A stretch of 64,000 nucleotides of DNA from assembly GCF_017792385.1 (NCBI RefSeq), contig NZ_CP051230.1, positions 1,798,001 through 1,862,000 of the forward strand. The letters are read 5' to 3'. This document shows positions 41,759-48,992 of this stretch, piece by piece. The DNA comes from Hyphomonas sp. (GTDB lineage Bacteria; Pseudomonadota; Alphaproteobacteria; Caulobacterales; Hyphomonadaceae). Under the pieces are notes generated by a model. That model did not search any database. It was not told the DNA's origin and saw only the letters and a list, made by a program, of their open reading frames with translations. Positions within the stretch are counted from its first letter, which is position 1. Each line of letters starts with the position of its first letter. The position numbers and the translations under genes are program-made.

Positions 41759-43276
41759 ATGACCGATATCACAGTGCCTACGCTCGGCGAGAGCATCACC
41801 GAAGCCACCGTCGGCCAGTGGCTGAAAGCCACAGGCGATGCCGTGAAAAAGGACGACGTTCTGGTCGAACTCGAAACAGACAAGGTGTCTGTCGAAGTTT
41901 CCGCTACCGAAGACGGCGTCCTGTCCGAGATCATTGCCAAGGAAGGCGACACCGTCGAGATCGGCGCTTTGTTGGGCAAGCTCTCTGCAGGGGCGGGTGG
42001 CGCGAAGGCGGAAACCGCTGCGGCTGCACTGCCGGAACATGGCGGACCAAAGGATCCGGGCGGCGTCCCGGGCAAGGCGGACAAGGGCGAACTGACCGAT
42101 GTTCAGGTGCCGACCATGGGGGAGAGCGTCTCTGAGGGGACTCTGTCGACTTTCCTCAAGGCACCGGGTGACGCGGTGAAGAAGGATGAAACCATCGCCG
42201 AGATCGAGACCGACAAGGTCGCCCTGGAAGTCCCGTCCCCGGCCGATGGCGTCGTGGCCGAATTGCTGGTGGGTGAAGGCGACTCCGTCACGCCGGGTTC
42301 CGTCATTGCACGTATCAGCGCAGGCGGATCTGCGCCGGCAGCTGCTCCTGCAGCCGCTGCTCCGGCCGCCTCGGCATCTGCCCCCGCTGCAACGGGTGAG
42401 CGTCCTGTGGCACCGTCGGTTCGTCGTATCTCTGCGGAAGCCGGTGTGAACCCGGCCGACATTCCGGGCACGGGCCGCGATGGCCGGGCCACCAAGGCCG
42501 ATGCGCTCGACTATGTGAATTCGGCGCCGAAGGCCGCTGCCGCTCCGGCAGAAGCCAAAGCCCCGCGCGACATCGGTCCGCGCGAGGAGCGCGTGCGCAT
42601 GACCCGTCTGCGTCAGACCATCGCCCGTCGCCTGAAAGAGGCACAGGACACAGCGGCCATGCTGACGACCTTCAATGATGTGGACATGACGGCCATCATG
42701 GCGCTGCGCAAGAAGCATCAGGAAGCCTTCGTCGCAAAGCACGGCATCAAGCTGGGCTTCATGAGCTTCTTCGTGAAGGCCTGCGTGAACGCGCTGCGCG
42801 AAGTCCCGGCGGTCAATGCCGAGATTGATGGTCAGGACATCATCTACAAGAACTATTACGACATTGGCGTTGCCGTCGGTACGGACAAGGGGCTCGTGGT
42901 TCCGGTTGTTCGGGACTCTGACGATCTCTCTCTCGCCGGCATCGAGAAATCCATCGCGGATCTCGGCAAGCGCGCCCGCGATGGCTCGCTGACCATTGGC
43001 GACATGCAGGGCGGCACGTTCACCATCTCCAATGGCGGCATTTATGGGTCGCTGATGTCGACGCCGATCCTGAACCCCCCGCAATCCGGCGTGCTCGGCA
43101 TGCACCGGATCGAACAGCGTCCGGTGGCCATCAATGGCGAAGTGAAGATCCGCCCGATGATGTACCTGGCGCTGTCCTATGACCACCGGATCGTTGACGG
43201 CAAGGAAGCCGTGACCTTCCTGGTCCGCGTCAAGGAAGCCCTTGAAGATCCGGAGCGCATGCTCCTCGAAGTCTAG
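41759..43276 (+). CDS. sucB: 2-oxoglutarate dehydrogenase E2 (dihydrolipoamide succinyltransferase) with two lipoyl domains
   Basis: A 505-residue E2o. Two lipoyl domains lie in tandem (lipoyl Lys42 in ELETDKVSVEV and Lys153 in EIETDKVALEV), joined by a 40-residue flexible linker. Then come an Ala/Pro linker, the peripheral-subunit-binding domain (217-253) and the catalytic domain ending in SYDHRIVDG with His476 and Asp480. Most bacterial E2o proteins are near 400 residues with one lipoyl domain. The ATG at 41759 starts the first lipoyl domain; upstream in-frame extension is rejected. 28 bp after sucA. No lpd gene follows within the window; a methyltransferase converges. Confidence 0.96.
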   Translation: MTDITVPTLGESITEATVGQWLKATGDAVKKDDVLVELETDKVSVEVSATEDGVLSEIIAKEGDTVEIGALLGKLSAGAGGAKAETAAAALPEHGGPKDPGGVPGKADKGELTDVQVPTMGESVSEGTLSTFLKAPGDAVKKDETIAEIETDKVALEVPSPADGVVAELLVGEGDSVTPGSVIARISAGGSAPAAAPAAAAPAASASAPAATGERPVAPSVRRISAEAGVNPADIPGTGRDGRATKADALDYVNSAPKAAAAPAEAKAPRDIGPREERVRMTRLRQTIARRLKEAQDTAAMLTTFNDVDMTAIMALRKKHQEAFVAKHGIKLGFMSFFVKACVNALREVPAVNAEIDGQDIIYKNYYDIGVAVGTDKGLVVPVVRDSDDLSLAGIEKSIADLGKRARDGSLTIGDMQGGTFTISNGGIYGSLMSTPILNPPQSGVLGMHRIEQRPVAINGEVKIRPMMYLALSYDHRIVDGKEAVTFLVRVKEALEDPERMLLEV

Positions 43277-43971
43277 GCTTTCGCGGTCAACCAGCCCTTG
43301 ATCAGTCCCGCCTGTACGCAGTGTACAGGCGGGATGAACCCTGCGGCCTCTATCATGGCTTCCACTTCAGCCGGGCCGTGACAGGCAAACAGGGTTCCGA
43401 AACTCCTGGCATATTGTTCCCGGCCTTCCGGCGTCATTCCGGCCTTGGCCATCATGCCCTGCCAGAAGCTCATCAGTGACTGGAAATCCGGTCCTGACGG
43501 ATCCGCGCAGAGATCTGCATTGAACAGCGGCGCGCCCGGTTTCAGCCGTTCGGCGATGGAGCGGAAATAGTCTGTTCGCGCCTCCTCGTCCTGCACGAAG
43601 TGCGATACGAGCAGGCTGGTCGCGGCATCGAATCCATCCGCCTCGACGTCCGACACATAGGTTGGGTGGAACGTGCACCGGTCCGCGAATCCCTCGGCCT
43701 GGGCATGGCGTCTGGCGATTTCCAGCATGGCCGGTGCGGGGTCCACCAGTGTGAAATGCCAAGTGGGGAAGAGGGGGGCCAGATGGCGCACTTCGGCGCC
43801 GGTCCCGGCGCCTGCGATCAGGATGCGGGCGTCTGAAGGCAGCTGTGCGAATGCGGATTCCAATGCCAGGTGCATCATGTCCTTGATGCCATGCAGCGCC
43901 TTGAACCGGTCATCATAGGTCGCAGCATTCTCCGGGCCGAACGTGGCGAGCGCGTCAAAATCAGTGGACAT
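43273..43971 (-). CDS. Class I SAM-dependent methyltransferase
   Basis: A 232-residue methyltransferase of the Rossmann type. Motif I is ILIAGAGTGAEVRHLAP near residues 50-66, with the acidic end of beta-2 at FTLVDPAPAMLE and a post-I SFVQDEEARTDYF-like loop. No specific substrate can be inferred; UbiE/Trm-like groups do not fit clearly. Overlaps the sucB stop by 4 bp (convergent). A perfect palindrome containing a -10-like sequence lies 20 bp upstream of its start. Confidence 0.86.
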   Translation of the reverse strand: MSTDFDALATFGPENAATYDDRFKALHGIKDMMHLALESAFAQLPSDARILIAGAGTGAEVRHLAPLFPTWHFTLVDPAPAMLEIARRHAQAEGFADRCTFHPTYVSDVEADGFDAATSLLVSHFVQDEEARTDYFRSIAERLKPGAPLFNADLCADPSGPDFQSLMSFWQGMMAKAGMTPEGREQYARSFGTLFACHGPAEVEAMIEAAGFIPPVHCVQAGLIKGWLTAKA

Positions 43972-43990
43972 TGGGAAACAGGCTCCAAAA

Positions 43991-44005
43991 AGTTATAATA
44001 TAACT
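43991..44005. promoter_or_regulatory. Perfect AT-rich palindrome upstream of the methyltransferase gene
   Basis: AGTTATAATATAACT is a perfect inverted repeat around one central base, 20 bp upstream of the minus-strand start at 43971. On the minus strand it contains TATATT/TATTAT, suitable as a -10 box. A repressor bound here would block RNA polymerase, so an operator overlapping a promoter is likely (inference). Confidence 0.45.
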
Positions 44006-44035
44006 CTATGGGTGGCTTGCTGCGCTTGCAACTGG

Positions 44036-44165
44036 AAACACAAAGAGGGCGGGCGCATCGCTGCACCCGCCCTGTCGCGTCGTCCCCTTGTCGCGGGCCG
44101 CCTTGCGGCAGGTCCCCACCGCCCGCGATGTGTTGCAAATGTTACGCGACACAACACAGGTTGCA
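44036..44165 (-). ncRNA. Candidate small RNA with three stem-loops and an intrinsic terminator
   Basis: Read on the minus strand: stem-loop 1 TGTGTTG/CAACACA (complement of 44152-44158 and 44129-44135, loop 16); stem-loop 2 TCGCGGG/CCCGCGA (complement of 44122-44128 and 44091-44097), directly abutting the first, enclosing a GCC-GCAA-GGC hairpin with a GNRA tetraloop; stem-loop 3 AGGGCGGG/CCCGCCCT (complement of 44066-44073 and 44046-44053) with an inner 3-bp stem, then CTTTGTGTTT. The T-rich tail and the GNRA loop exist only on this strand. Possible -10 TATGAC at complement of 44166-44171. The 5' end is uncertain. Confidence 0.45.
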
Positions 44166-44437
44166 GTCATAGGGGCAGGCGATTGAACGTTTCCCCAATG
44201 CGTTGTTATTTCAGGTTCATTTGATCCAGCGTACCAAAAGCAGTACGCTTTGATGCGCTCAAAGGGCGAAATTGGTTTCAGCTTCGTCCGTGTGTGAGCG
44301 CACACAAACGGTGGGGTGGGCCTGTGATGAACCGAGACTTCTGTCCAGATTCGCGCAACTGCGCGCAACCCGAACTCCCCCGGTGCGTATCTGATTGAGC
44401 CGTAATTGGCGCAACACTGGAAAGGGGACTACAACTC

Positions 44438-45625
44438 ATGGAAGAATTCTGGCGAAATACCGTCGACCAGGCGCAGACCTATGGTCCGCAACTGATCAAG
44501 GCGGCGCTCGTGATGATCGCTTTCATCATCGGCGCCTATATCGTGCGCTGGCTGATTGCCGCCGCCATCGACCGCACCGGCCTTGCCAAGAAGGCCAATG
44601 CCTCCACCGCGACCAGCGACAGCAAGTCGCTCGGCGCCAGCCTCGCGCAGGCTGCCTTCTGGGTGACCATCCTGATTGGCCTGATGCAGGCGCTTGCCAT
44701 TGCGGGCGCGACCCAGATCTCGAGTGCCTTGCACGGCGTGATCGATCCCATCCTGGCCTATCTGCCGAAGGTCATCGGCGCAGCGCTCCTGTTCGGCATT
44801 TTCCTGATCATTGCCAATGTCGTGCGCGAGACGCTGAAGGCTGTTCTCGTATTCTGTGATGGCATGCCGGAACGGTTCGGCCTGGCCACCGGCCCCGTCA
44901 ACATCTCCGGCATTGTCGCGTCCGTCGCGTTCGCCGTGCTGATCATCATTGGGGCCATCATGGCCTTCGACGTGCTGGCCATCGAGGCGATCTCATCGCC
45001 GGCCAACGCCTTGTTGACCGATATCATCGGCATCATTCCGAACGTCCTGGCGGCGGGCGTGATCCTCGCCATCTTCGTCCTGATCGGCCGGTTCGTGTCG
45101 AATCTGGTGATGAAAACGCTCCCGGGGACAGGGGTGGATTCGGCTGTGTCCGAGCTTGGCCTGCTCAAGGGCGCCGATTCCGGCCTGACCGCCAGCGCGG
45201 TGATCTCCCGCGTCAGCATGTTCCTGATCGTGCTTCTGGGGCTTGTTGCGGCGCTGAACGTGCTGGGCATCGAATCCCTGACCTATGCGATGAATGTGGT
45301 GCTCGACATGGGCGTGCAGATCATCTTTGGCGCGCTGATCATCTTCGCCGGTGTGTTTATCGCGCGATTGGTCAGCTCTGCCATGGACTCGGCCGGGGCA
45401 GGGGCGACGGATGTCGCCGCGCGCGTGATGAAATGGATCATCATCATCCTGTCCGTGATCCTCGGCATCTCCCGCATGGGCCTCGACCCGACAGGCGGCG
45501 TGTTCATTCTGGACGTTGCAAAATGGATGGTGATCGGAGCTGCCGGTGCCTTCGCCATCGCCTTTGGATGGGGCGGTCGCGACTGGGCGGCCAGGATCCT
45601 CGAATCCTGGCGCAGCACGCGCTAG
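44438..45625 (+). CDS. Mechanosensitive channel-like protein with TM-helix repeats
   Basis: A 395-residue membrane protein of the TM_helix (CmpX-like) group. It has about nine hydrophobic segments in two similar halves: VLAAGVILAIFVLIGRFVSNL (about 205-225) resembles VQIIFGALIIFAGVFIARLVSSA (about 290-312), and IGAALLFGIFLIIANVVRETL (about 110-130) is a third copy. It lacks the C-terminal beta domain of MscS. The ATG has AAAGGGGA 14-20 bases upstream. It ends 23 bp before a strong terminator, so it is probably monocistronic with a long structured leader. Confidence 0.87.
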   Translation: MEEFWRNTVDQAQTYGPQLIKAALVMIAFIIGAYIVRWLIAAAIDRTGLAKKANASTATSDSKSLGASLAQAAFWVTILIGLMQALAIAGATQISSALHGVIDPILAYLPKVIGAALLFGIFLIIANVVRETLKAVLVFCDGMPERFGLATGPVNISGIVASVAFAVLIIIGAIMAFDVLAIEAISSPANALLTDIIGIIPNVLAAGVILAIFVLIGRFVSNLVMKTLPGTGVDSAVSELGLLKGADSGLTASAVISRVSMFLIVLLGLVAALNVLGIESLTYAMNVVLDMGVQIIFGALIIFAGVFIARLVSSAMDSAGAGATDVAARVMKWIIIILSVILGISRMGLDPTGGVFILDVAKWMVIGAAGAFAIAFGWGGRDWAARILESWRSTR

Positions 45626-45647
45626 GAAGTTTCAGAGCTTCAATCCG

Positions 45648-45676
45648 AAAGGGCCGCCCTCGCAGGCGGCCCTTTT
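45648..45676 (+). terminator. Strong intrinsic terminator
   Basis: AAGGGCCGCC (45649-45658), loop of six, GGCGGCCCTT (45665-45674), followed by TT; the stem may extend by one A-T pair (45648/45675). T-run 45673-45676. Ends the TM-helix channel gene 24 bp past its stop; the A-rich left flank makes it partly bidirectional. Confidence 0.85.
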
Positions 45677-45781
45677 CAGTTCGGCAGCGACAATCGGGGG
45701 CGCTTCGTCGCAGCTGCTTTGTTGCCGCCGGGCCGAGGGCCATGTAAGCGCGAAGCCACTTCGCAATGGGGCAGTATCCGC

Positions 45782-46126
45782 ATGACCACTTACACGTCCG
45801 ATCCGCGCCGCCACACGTTCGAAACCGCCGAATCCATGGCCGATGTGCGCTATGAGATCGACCGGATCGATCGGCTTCTCGTGGAAATCCTCGCCGAGCG
45901 CCAGTCCTTCATGGATGCCGCTGCCCGGATCAAGGCAGACCGGTCAAAGGTGCATGATGCCGACCGGATCGAGGACGTCGTCTCCAAGGTGAAGGCCGCA
46001 TGCGAAGGGGCGGGCCTGTCCCCCGCTATTGCCGAACCTGTCTGGCGCACCCTGATTGACCGCTGCATCGCCTATGAATTCCGCAGCTATGATGCGCGTC
46101 GCGGGGGTGGAGACGTAAATTCGTAA
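45782..46126 (+). CDS. Chorismate mutase, AroQ class
   Basis: A 114-residue, all-helical protein of the monofunctional AroQ type. The core reads VRYEIDRIDRLLVEILAERQSFMDAAARIK (two parts) and the following DRIEDVVSKVKAACEGAGLSPAIAEPVWRTLIDRCIAYEF; Arg in helix 1 and the Lys/Arg-Glu in helices 1-3 correspond to expected active-site residues. It would make prephenate for Phe/Tyr synthesis. The PchB-like isochorismate-pyruvate lyase subgroup has the same fold and cannot be fully excluded. The 3' end overlaps the Hpt gene by 40 bp. Confidence 0.9.
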   Translation: MTTYTSDPRRHTFETAESMADVRYEIDRIDRLLVEILAERQSFMDAAARIKADRSKVHDADRIEDVVSKVKAACEGAGLSPAIAEPVWRTLIDRCIAYEFRSYDARRGGGDVNS

Positions 46127-46467
46127 AGCACTTGCGCGGCCTCTTCGAGGGTCTCTCCCAGCACATCCTTGATATCGCCGATCAGCACGGCCGCCCCGGT
46201 TCGGCTGGGCGGCGCATCGGCCCGGCCCGCCTTTTCGGCCTTTTCGCAGCTCGCCGCCAGCCGAATCGCGCCAATGCCCAGGCTGGCGCCTTTCAGCGTG
46301 TGCGCCGCATCGGCCCATTGAGATGGTTCAGCGAGCGGGTCCAGCATGCGGGACCAGACTTCGGCCTGTTCCCGGAAGATATCGATGACTTCCATGGCCA
46401 GTGCAGTGTCGCCGCCGGTCATTGCCTTGAGATGGTTGCGGTCAAGCAGGGCAAGGGTCTGGGTCAT
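46087..46467 (-). CDS. Histidine phosphotransfer (Hpt) domain protein
   Basis: A 126-residue stand-alone Hpt domain with the phospho-acceptor His56 in DAAHTLKGASLGIGA. It would relay phosphate between a hybrid histidine kinase and a response regulator; neither is in the window. The ATG at 46467 is selected for its family-like length; frames extend upstream to 46539. It overlaps the convergent chorismate mutase gene by 40 bp and is divergent from the TipN-like gene across a 400-bp region. Confidence 0.88.
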   Translation of the reverse strand: MTQTLALLDRNHLKAMTGGDTALAMEVIDIFREQAEVWSRMLDPLAEPSQWADAAHTLKGASLGIGAIRLAASCEKAEKAGRADAPPSRTGAAVLIGDIKDVLGETLEEAAQVLYEFTSPPPRRAS

Positions 46468-46648
46468 GGATAAACGCTCCGATACGCGCAGGTTTGCATG
46501 AGACGCCTGATCAATCATTAACGCCGCCCTAGACCACATTCACTTTTCAGGATTCATGAATTTATCGATTGTCGAAAAGACAATTTTGAACTATTGTTCA
46601 TCGGCACGCAGTTTCGCGTGGCGATTTCTATGTCTCTGGGGATTCACG

Positions 46649-46792
46649 ATGTTGGGTTTCATCGTTCTGGTTCGTAATCTTGTGCTGGCAGCCGCTCTGG
46701 CTTGGCTCGGGCTGGAATTTGCGCCCGATCAGGATGACCAGCAGGAAACGGCCCGTCAGGACACCGTGGTGACGGCGCTTCTCGGCCGCTAA
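46649..46792 (+). CDS. Possible small membrane protein
   Basis: A 47-residue frame with one hydrophobic segment (MLGFIVLVRNLVLAAALAWLG) and an acidic soluble tail. TGGGGAT lies about nine bases upstream of the ATG. A longer in-frame start at 46556 would give 78 residues but lacks a clear ribosome-binding site. It lies in the 400-bp region between the Hpt gene and the TipN-like gene. Codon pattern is plausible but I have no homology argument, so it remains tentative. Confidence 0.35.
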   Translation: MLGFIVLVRNLVLAAALAWLGLEFAPDQDDQQETARQDTVVTALLGR

Positions 46793-46867
46793 GACCTTAA
46801 TATTACGGCCCAGAAATGCACACATTCTGGTCTCGCGCCGGGCGAATTGTCGCGGTATACTGCTGCC

Positions 46868-48988
46868 ATGACCGAAACGCCCGCCGCTCGCCCGTCTGGC
46901 CGCGATCTGCTTGTCAGGCAAGAGGCGTCTGAAAACTTCGAGCTTGCCCGTCATGGGGGCAGCTGGATGGTGATCACCGGTTTTCTCGTCGCGTTTTTCT
47001 GGATTTTCGGCGCCGCCGCCATGGCCATTGGCCTGTGGGGCGTGGAGGGGCTCAAGCAATTGCCCCCCTTGATTCTGGCCGGCGGGGCCATGGCCACCAT
47101 CGTTCCGGCGCTGCTGATGATCATGGCGGGCTATATGGGCCGCACCAATCGCCGCTCTGCCGCATCGAACGCCCTCGTCATGGAAGCTGCCGTCCGCCTG
47201 ATGGCGCCGGCGCGCGAAGCGGGCACCGAAGGCATCACCTTTGCCGAACAGATGAAGCAGGCTGCCGCAGAAGTGGACCGCGCCATGGCGCACGCGCTGT
47301 CTGCCATGAAGGCCATGGCCGGCGAGATCGGAGATGAACGCCTGCGCCTGGAATCGGTCGCCTATGCCAGCGCCGACAATGCCCGCGACCTGACAGAGCG
47401 ACTGTCGCAGGAACGCCAGGCGCTGGAAGGTCTCGCCCGGGACTTGCGCACGCACATGCAGTCTTTGAACGAGGCCATCCCCCGGCAGGCCCAGATGATG
47501 GTGAAGGCGGCCCGGGATGCCAGTGAAGAAGTCTCGCGCGCCGACGAGGTATTGGAACAGCGTCTGGAGTCCATGCAACTGGCCGGCAGGTCCCTGTCGG
47601 AAAAACTGGTGGAACTGGATGCACTCGCACGGGACGCAGCGACACGTACTGAAACGCTGACCTTCGCGGTCAGCCGCGTTGAGGAAAAGCTTGACCAGTC
47701 CCGACGCACGGTGGATGCCGCCGTGCGGGCCGGCGAGATTGCCGCTGCGGCCGCAATGACCACGGGCGACGCGCTCAAGGATGCCGTCTCCTCCGCGCTG
47801 GACGGTGCCCGCCGCGCCAATCACGAGATCAACACCTCCACCCGCGAAGCAGCGGAAAATGCCGCCCGCGCGCTGGCCCGTCTGCGGGAAGCCGGGGACG
47901 AGGCCGCTTCCGCAATCCGCTCGGCCGAATATGCCGCCAAGGCCGACACGGTCCGGCTCGAGAACAAGGTCCGTCAGGCCGCGACGCGGACCGCGCCGGA
48001 AGAGGTTCCGGCCCCGGCCGCCGAACCGCGCCAAACTCCCGCCAGGGAAACGCCGGCTCCTGTTGAGTCGAACGCCGCGCAGCCTGTCTTCGATACCGCG
48101 CCTGATGTGTTTGATGAGCCTGAACGTCTGGATGAGGAAACGCCCCCACACCCGCCGCTGCGGAACGGCAATGGAAACGGTCACGCCCATGGCGTGCACG
48201 CGCATGGCCTGAACGGAGGCGATACGCCCCGTCCGGAACCGGCACCCCCGACGCCACCGCGCCGTGAGGCACGTCCCAGCATGGAAGACGAGCTGTTCGA
48301 TGCGGCAGCAGATGCGCTGGCAAGCGCTGCCCTGACCGACACACCGGAAGATCCCGTATTCGAGGACGAGCCGGAAATCATCCTGCCGGACGAGCCCGCC
48401 CGGGAGGAGCCGGATCCGCTCATGCTGCGCCGCCGTCATGATGACCCGCCGCTTGAGGCGCCATCGCTTCCGGATACGCCGCGCCGGCGCTCCACGGACT
48501 TCCCGCAGCCTCTCCCCGAGGCACGGGAGGAGGAGACGACCGAACAGGCTGCACCACTCGTGCCCGTCCGCCCGTCGCCTGCTGCAACCGGCGTCGAGAT
48601 GGGGTGGCGCGACATCATCTCCGACATGAGCCGCGAAGAGCGACCGGTTCGCGACCGCGAAGATGTGGCCGAGGAACTCATCGACCGCCTGCAGACGTCC
48701 GGCATCGTCCTGCCGGAGACCTTCCGTCCGAAAGCCAAACGCAAGATTGCCGAGGCCGCCCGCCGTGGCGAGAAGGAGCGTAAATCCGCCATTCTCGCCC
48801 AGGCTGGCCGTCAGGTCGAACGGGTCACCCAGCGCCTGCGCAATGATCGCGACCTCATGGATCTGGCACGGGACTTTCTGGACATGGAATCCGAAGATGC
48901 CCTTCACGCACTGGAGCAGACGCAGAAGACCGGACGCAACGCCAGTGCCCGCCTCGCTGCCTATCTCTTGCTGGATGCCGCGATCTGA
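46868..48988 (+). CDS. Large membrane-anchored coiled-coil protein, TipN-like candidate
   Basis: A 706-residue protein. Two membrane helices (about 33-57 and 66-90) near the N-terminus precede a 300-residue helical region (about 100-390) with heptad-like Leu/Ala spacing, probably coiled coil. A disordered Pro/Glu/Ala region (390-590), with a His/Gly/Asn-rich patch (NGNGNGHAHG), leads to a conserved-looking globular end (590-706, GWRDIISDMSREERP... to LAAYLLLDAAI). This order matches Caulobacter TipN, a new-pole landmark, in architecture; I cannot confirm by alignment. Two bp before the convergent DMT gene. Confidence 0.75.
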   Translation: MTETPAARPSGRDLLVRQEASENFELARHGGSWMVITGFLVAFFWIFGAAAMAIGLWGVEGLKQLPPLILAGGAMATIVPALLMIMAGYMGRTNRRSAASNALVMEAAVRLMAPAREAGTEGITFAEQMKQAAAEVDRAMAHALSAMKAMAGEIGDERLRLESVAYASADNARDLTERLSQERQALEGLARDLRTHMQSLNEAIPRQAQMMVKAARDASEEVSRADEVLEQRLESMQLAGRSLSEKLVELDALARDAATRTETLTFAVSRVEEKLDQSRRTVDAAVRAGEIAAAAAMTTGDALKDAVSSALDGARRANHEINTSTREAAENAARALARLREAGDEAASAIRSAEYAAKADTVRLENKVRQAATRTAPEEVPAPAAEPRQTPARETPAPVESNAAQPVFDTAPDVFDEPERLDEETPPHPPLRNGNGNGHAHGVHAHGLNGGDTPRPEPAPPTPPRREARPSMEDELFDAAADALASAALTDTPEDPVFEDEPEIILPDEPAREEPDPLMLRRRHDDPPLEAPSLPDTPRRRSTDFPQPLPEAREEETTEQAAPLVPVRPSPAATGVEMGWRDIISDMSREERPVRDREDVAEELIDRLQTSGIVLPETFRPKAKRKIAEAARRGEKERKSAILAQAGRQVERVTQRLRNDRDLMDLARDFLDMESEDALHALEQTQKTGRNASARLAAYLLLDAAI

Positions 48989-48992
48989 CGCG

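Larger units (their letters stand above)
43972..44437. other. 466-bp non-coding region rich in inverted repeats
   Basis: No convincing protein gene. It holds a promoter palindrome next to the methyltransferase gene (43991-44005), a probable minus-strand small RNA (44036-44165), and four further hairpins: GCGTAC/GTACGC (44229-44248), CTTTGA/TCAAAG (44248-44264), TGTGTG/CACACA (44291-44306) and CGCGC/GCGCG (44352-44365). I compared it with RNase P, tmRNA and SRP RNA signatures by memory and found none. Confidence 0.55.

Noticed and set aside
41678..43186. Minus-strand open frame of 502 codons opposite sucB
   Set aside because: Antisense of the lipoyl and catalytic domains; Arg/His-rich without motifs.
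44006..44368. Minus-strand open frame of 120 codons in the 466-bp gap
   Set aside because: No ribosome-binding site, no family resemblance, and it spans several perfect RNA stems, which better explain the sequence.
43972..44437. Known housekeeping RNAs (RNase P RNA, tmRNA including the split alphaproteobacterial form, SRP RNA, 6S RNA)
   Set aside because: None of the signature sequences I can recall (for example the RNase P conserved cores, the tmRNA tag reading frame or the SRP GGAA-type loop) is present; 6S RNA cannot be fully excluded without folding.
46628..48907. Minus-strand open frame of 759 codons opposite the TipN-like gene
   Set aside because: The plus-strand frame has membrane helices and coiled-coil character and ends beside a terminating neighbour; the minus frame is low-complexity Arg/Gly/His.
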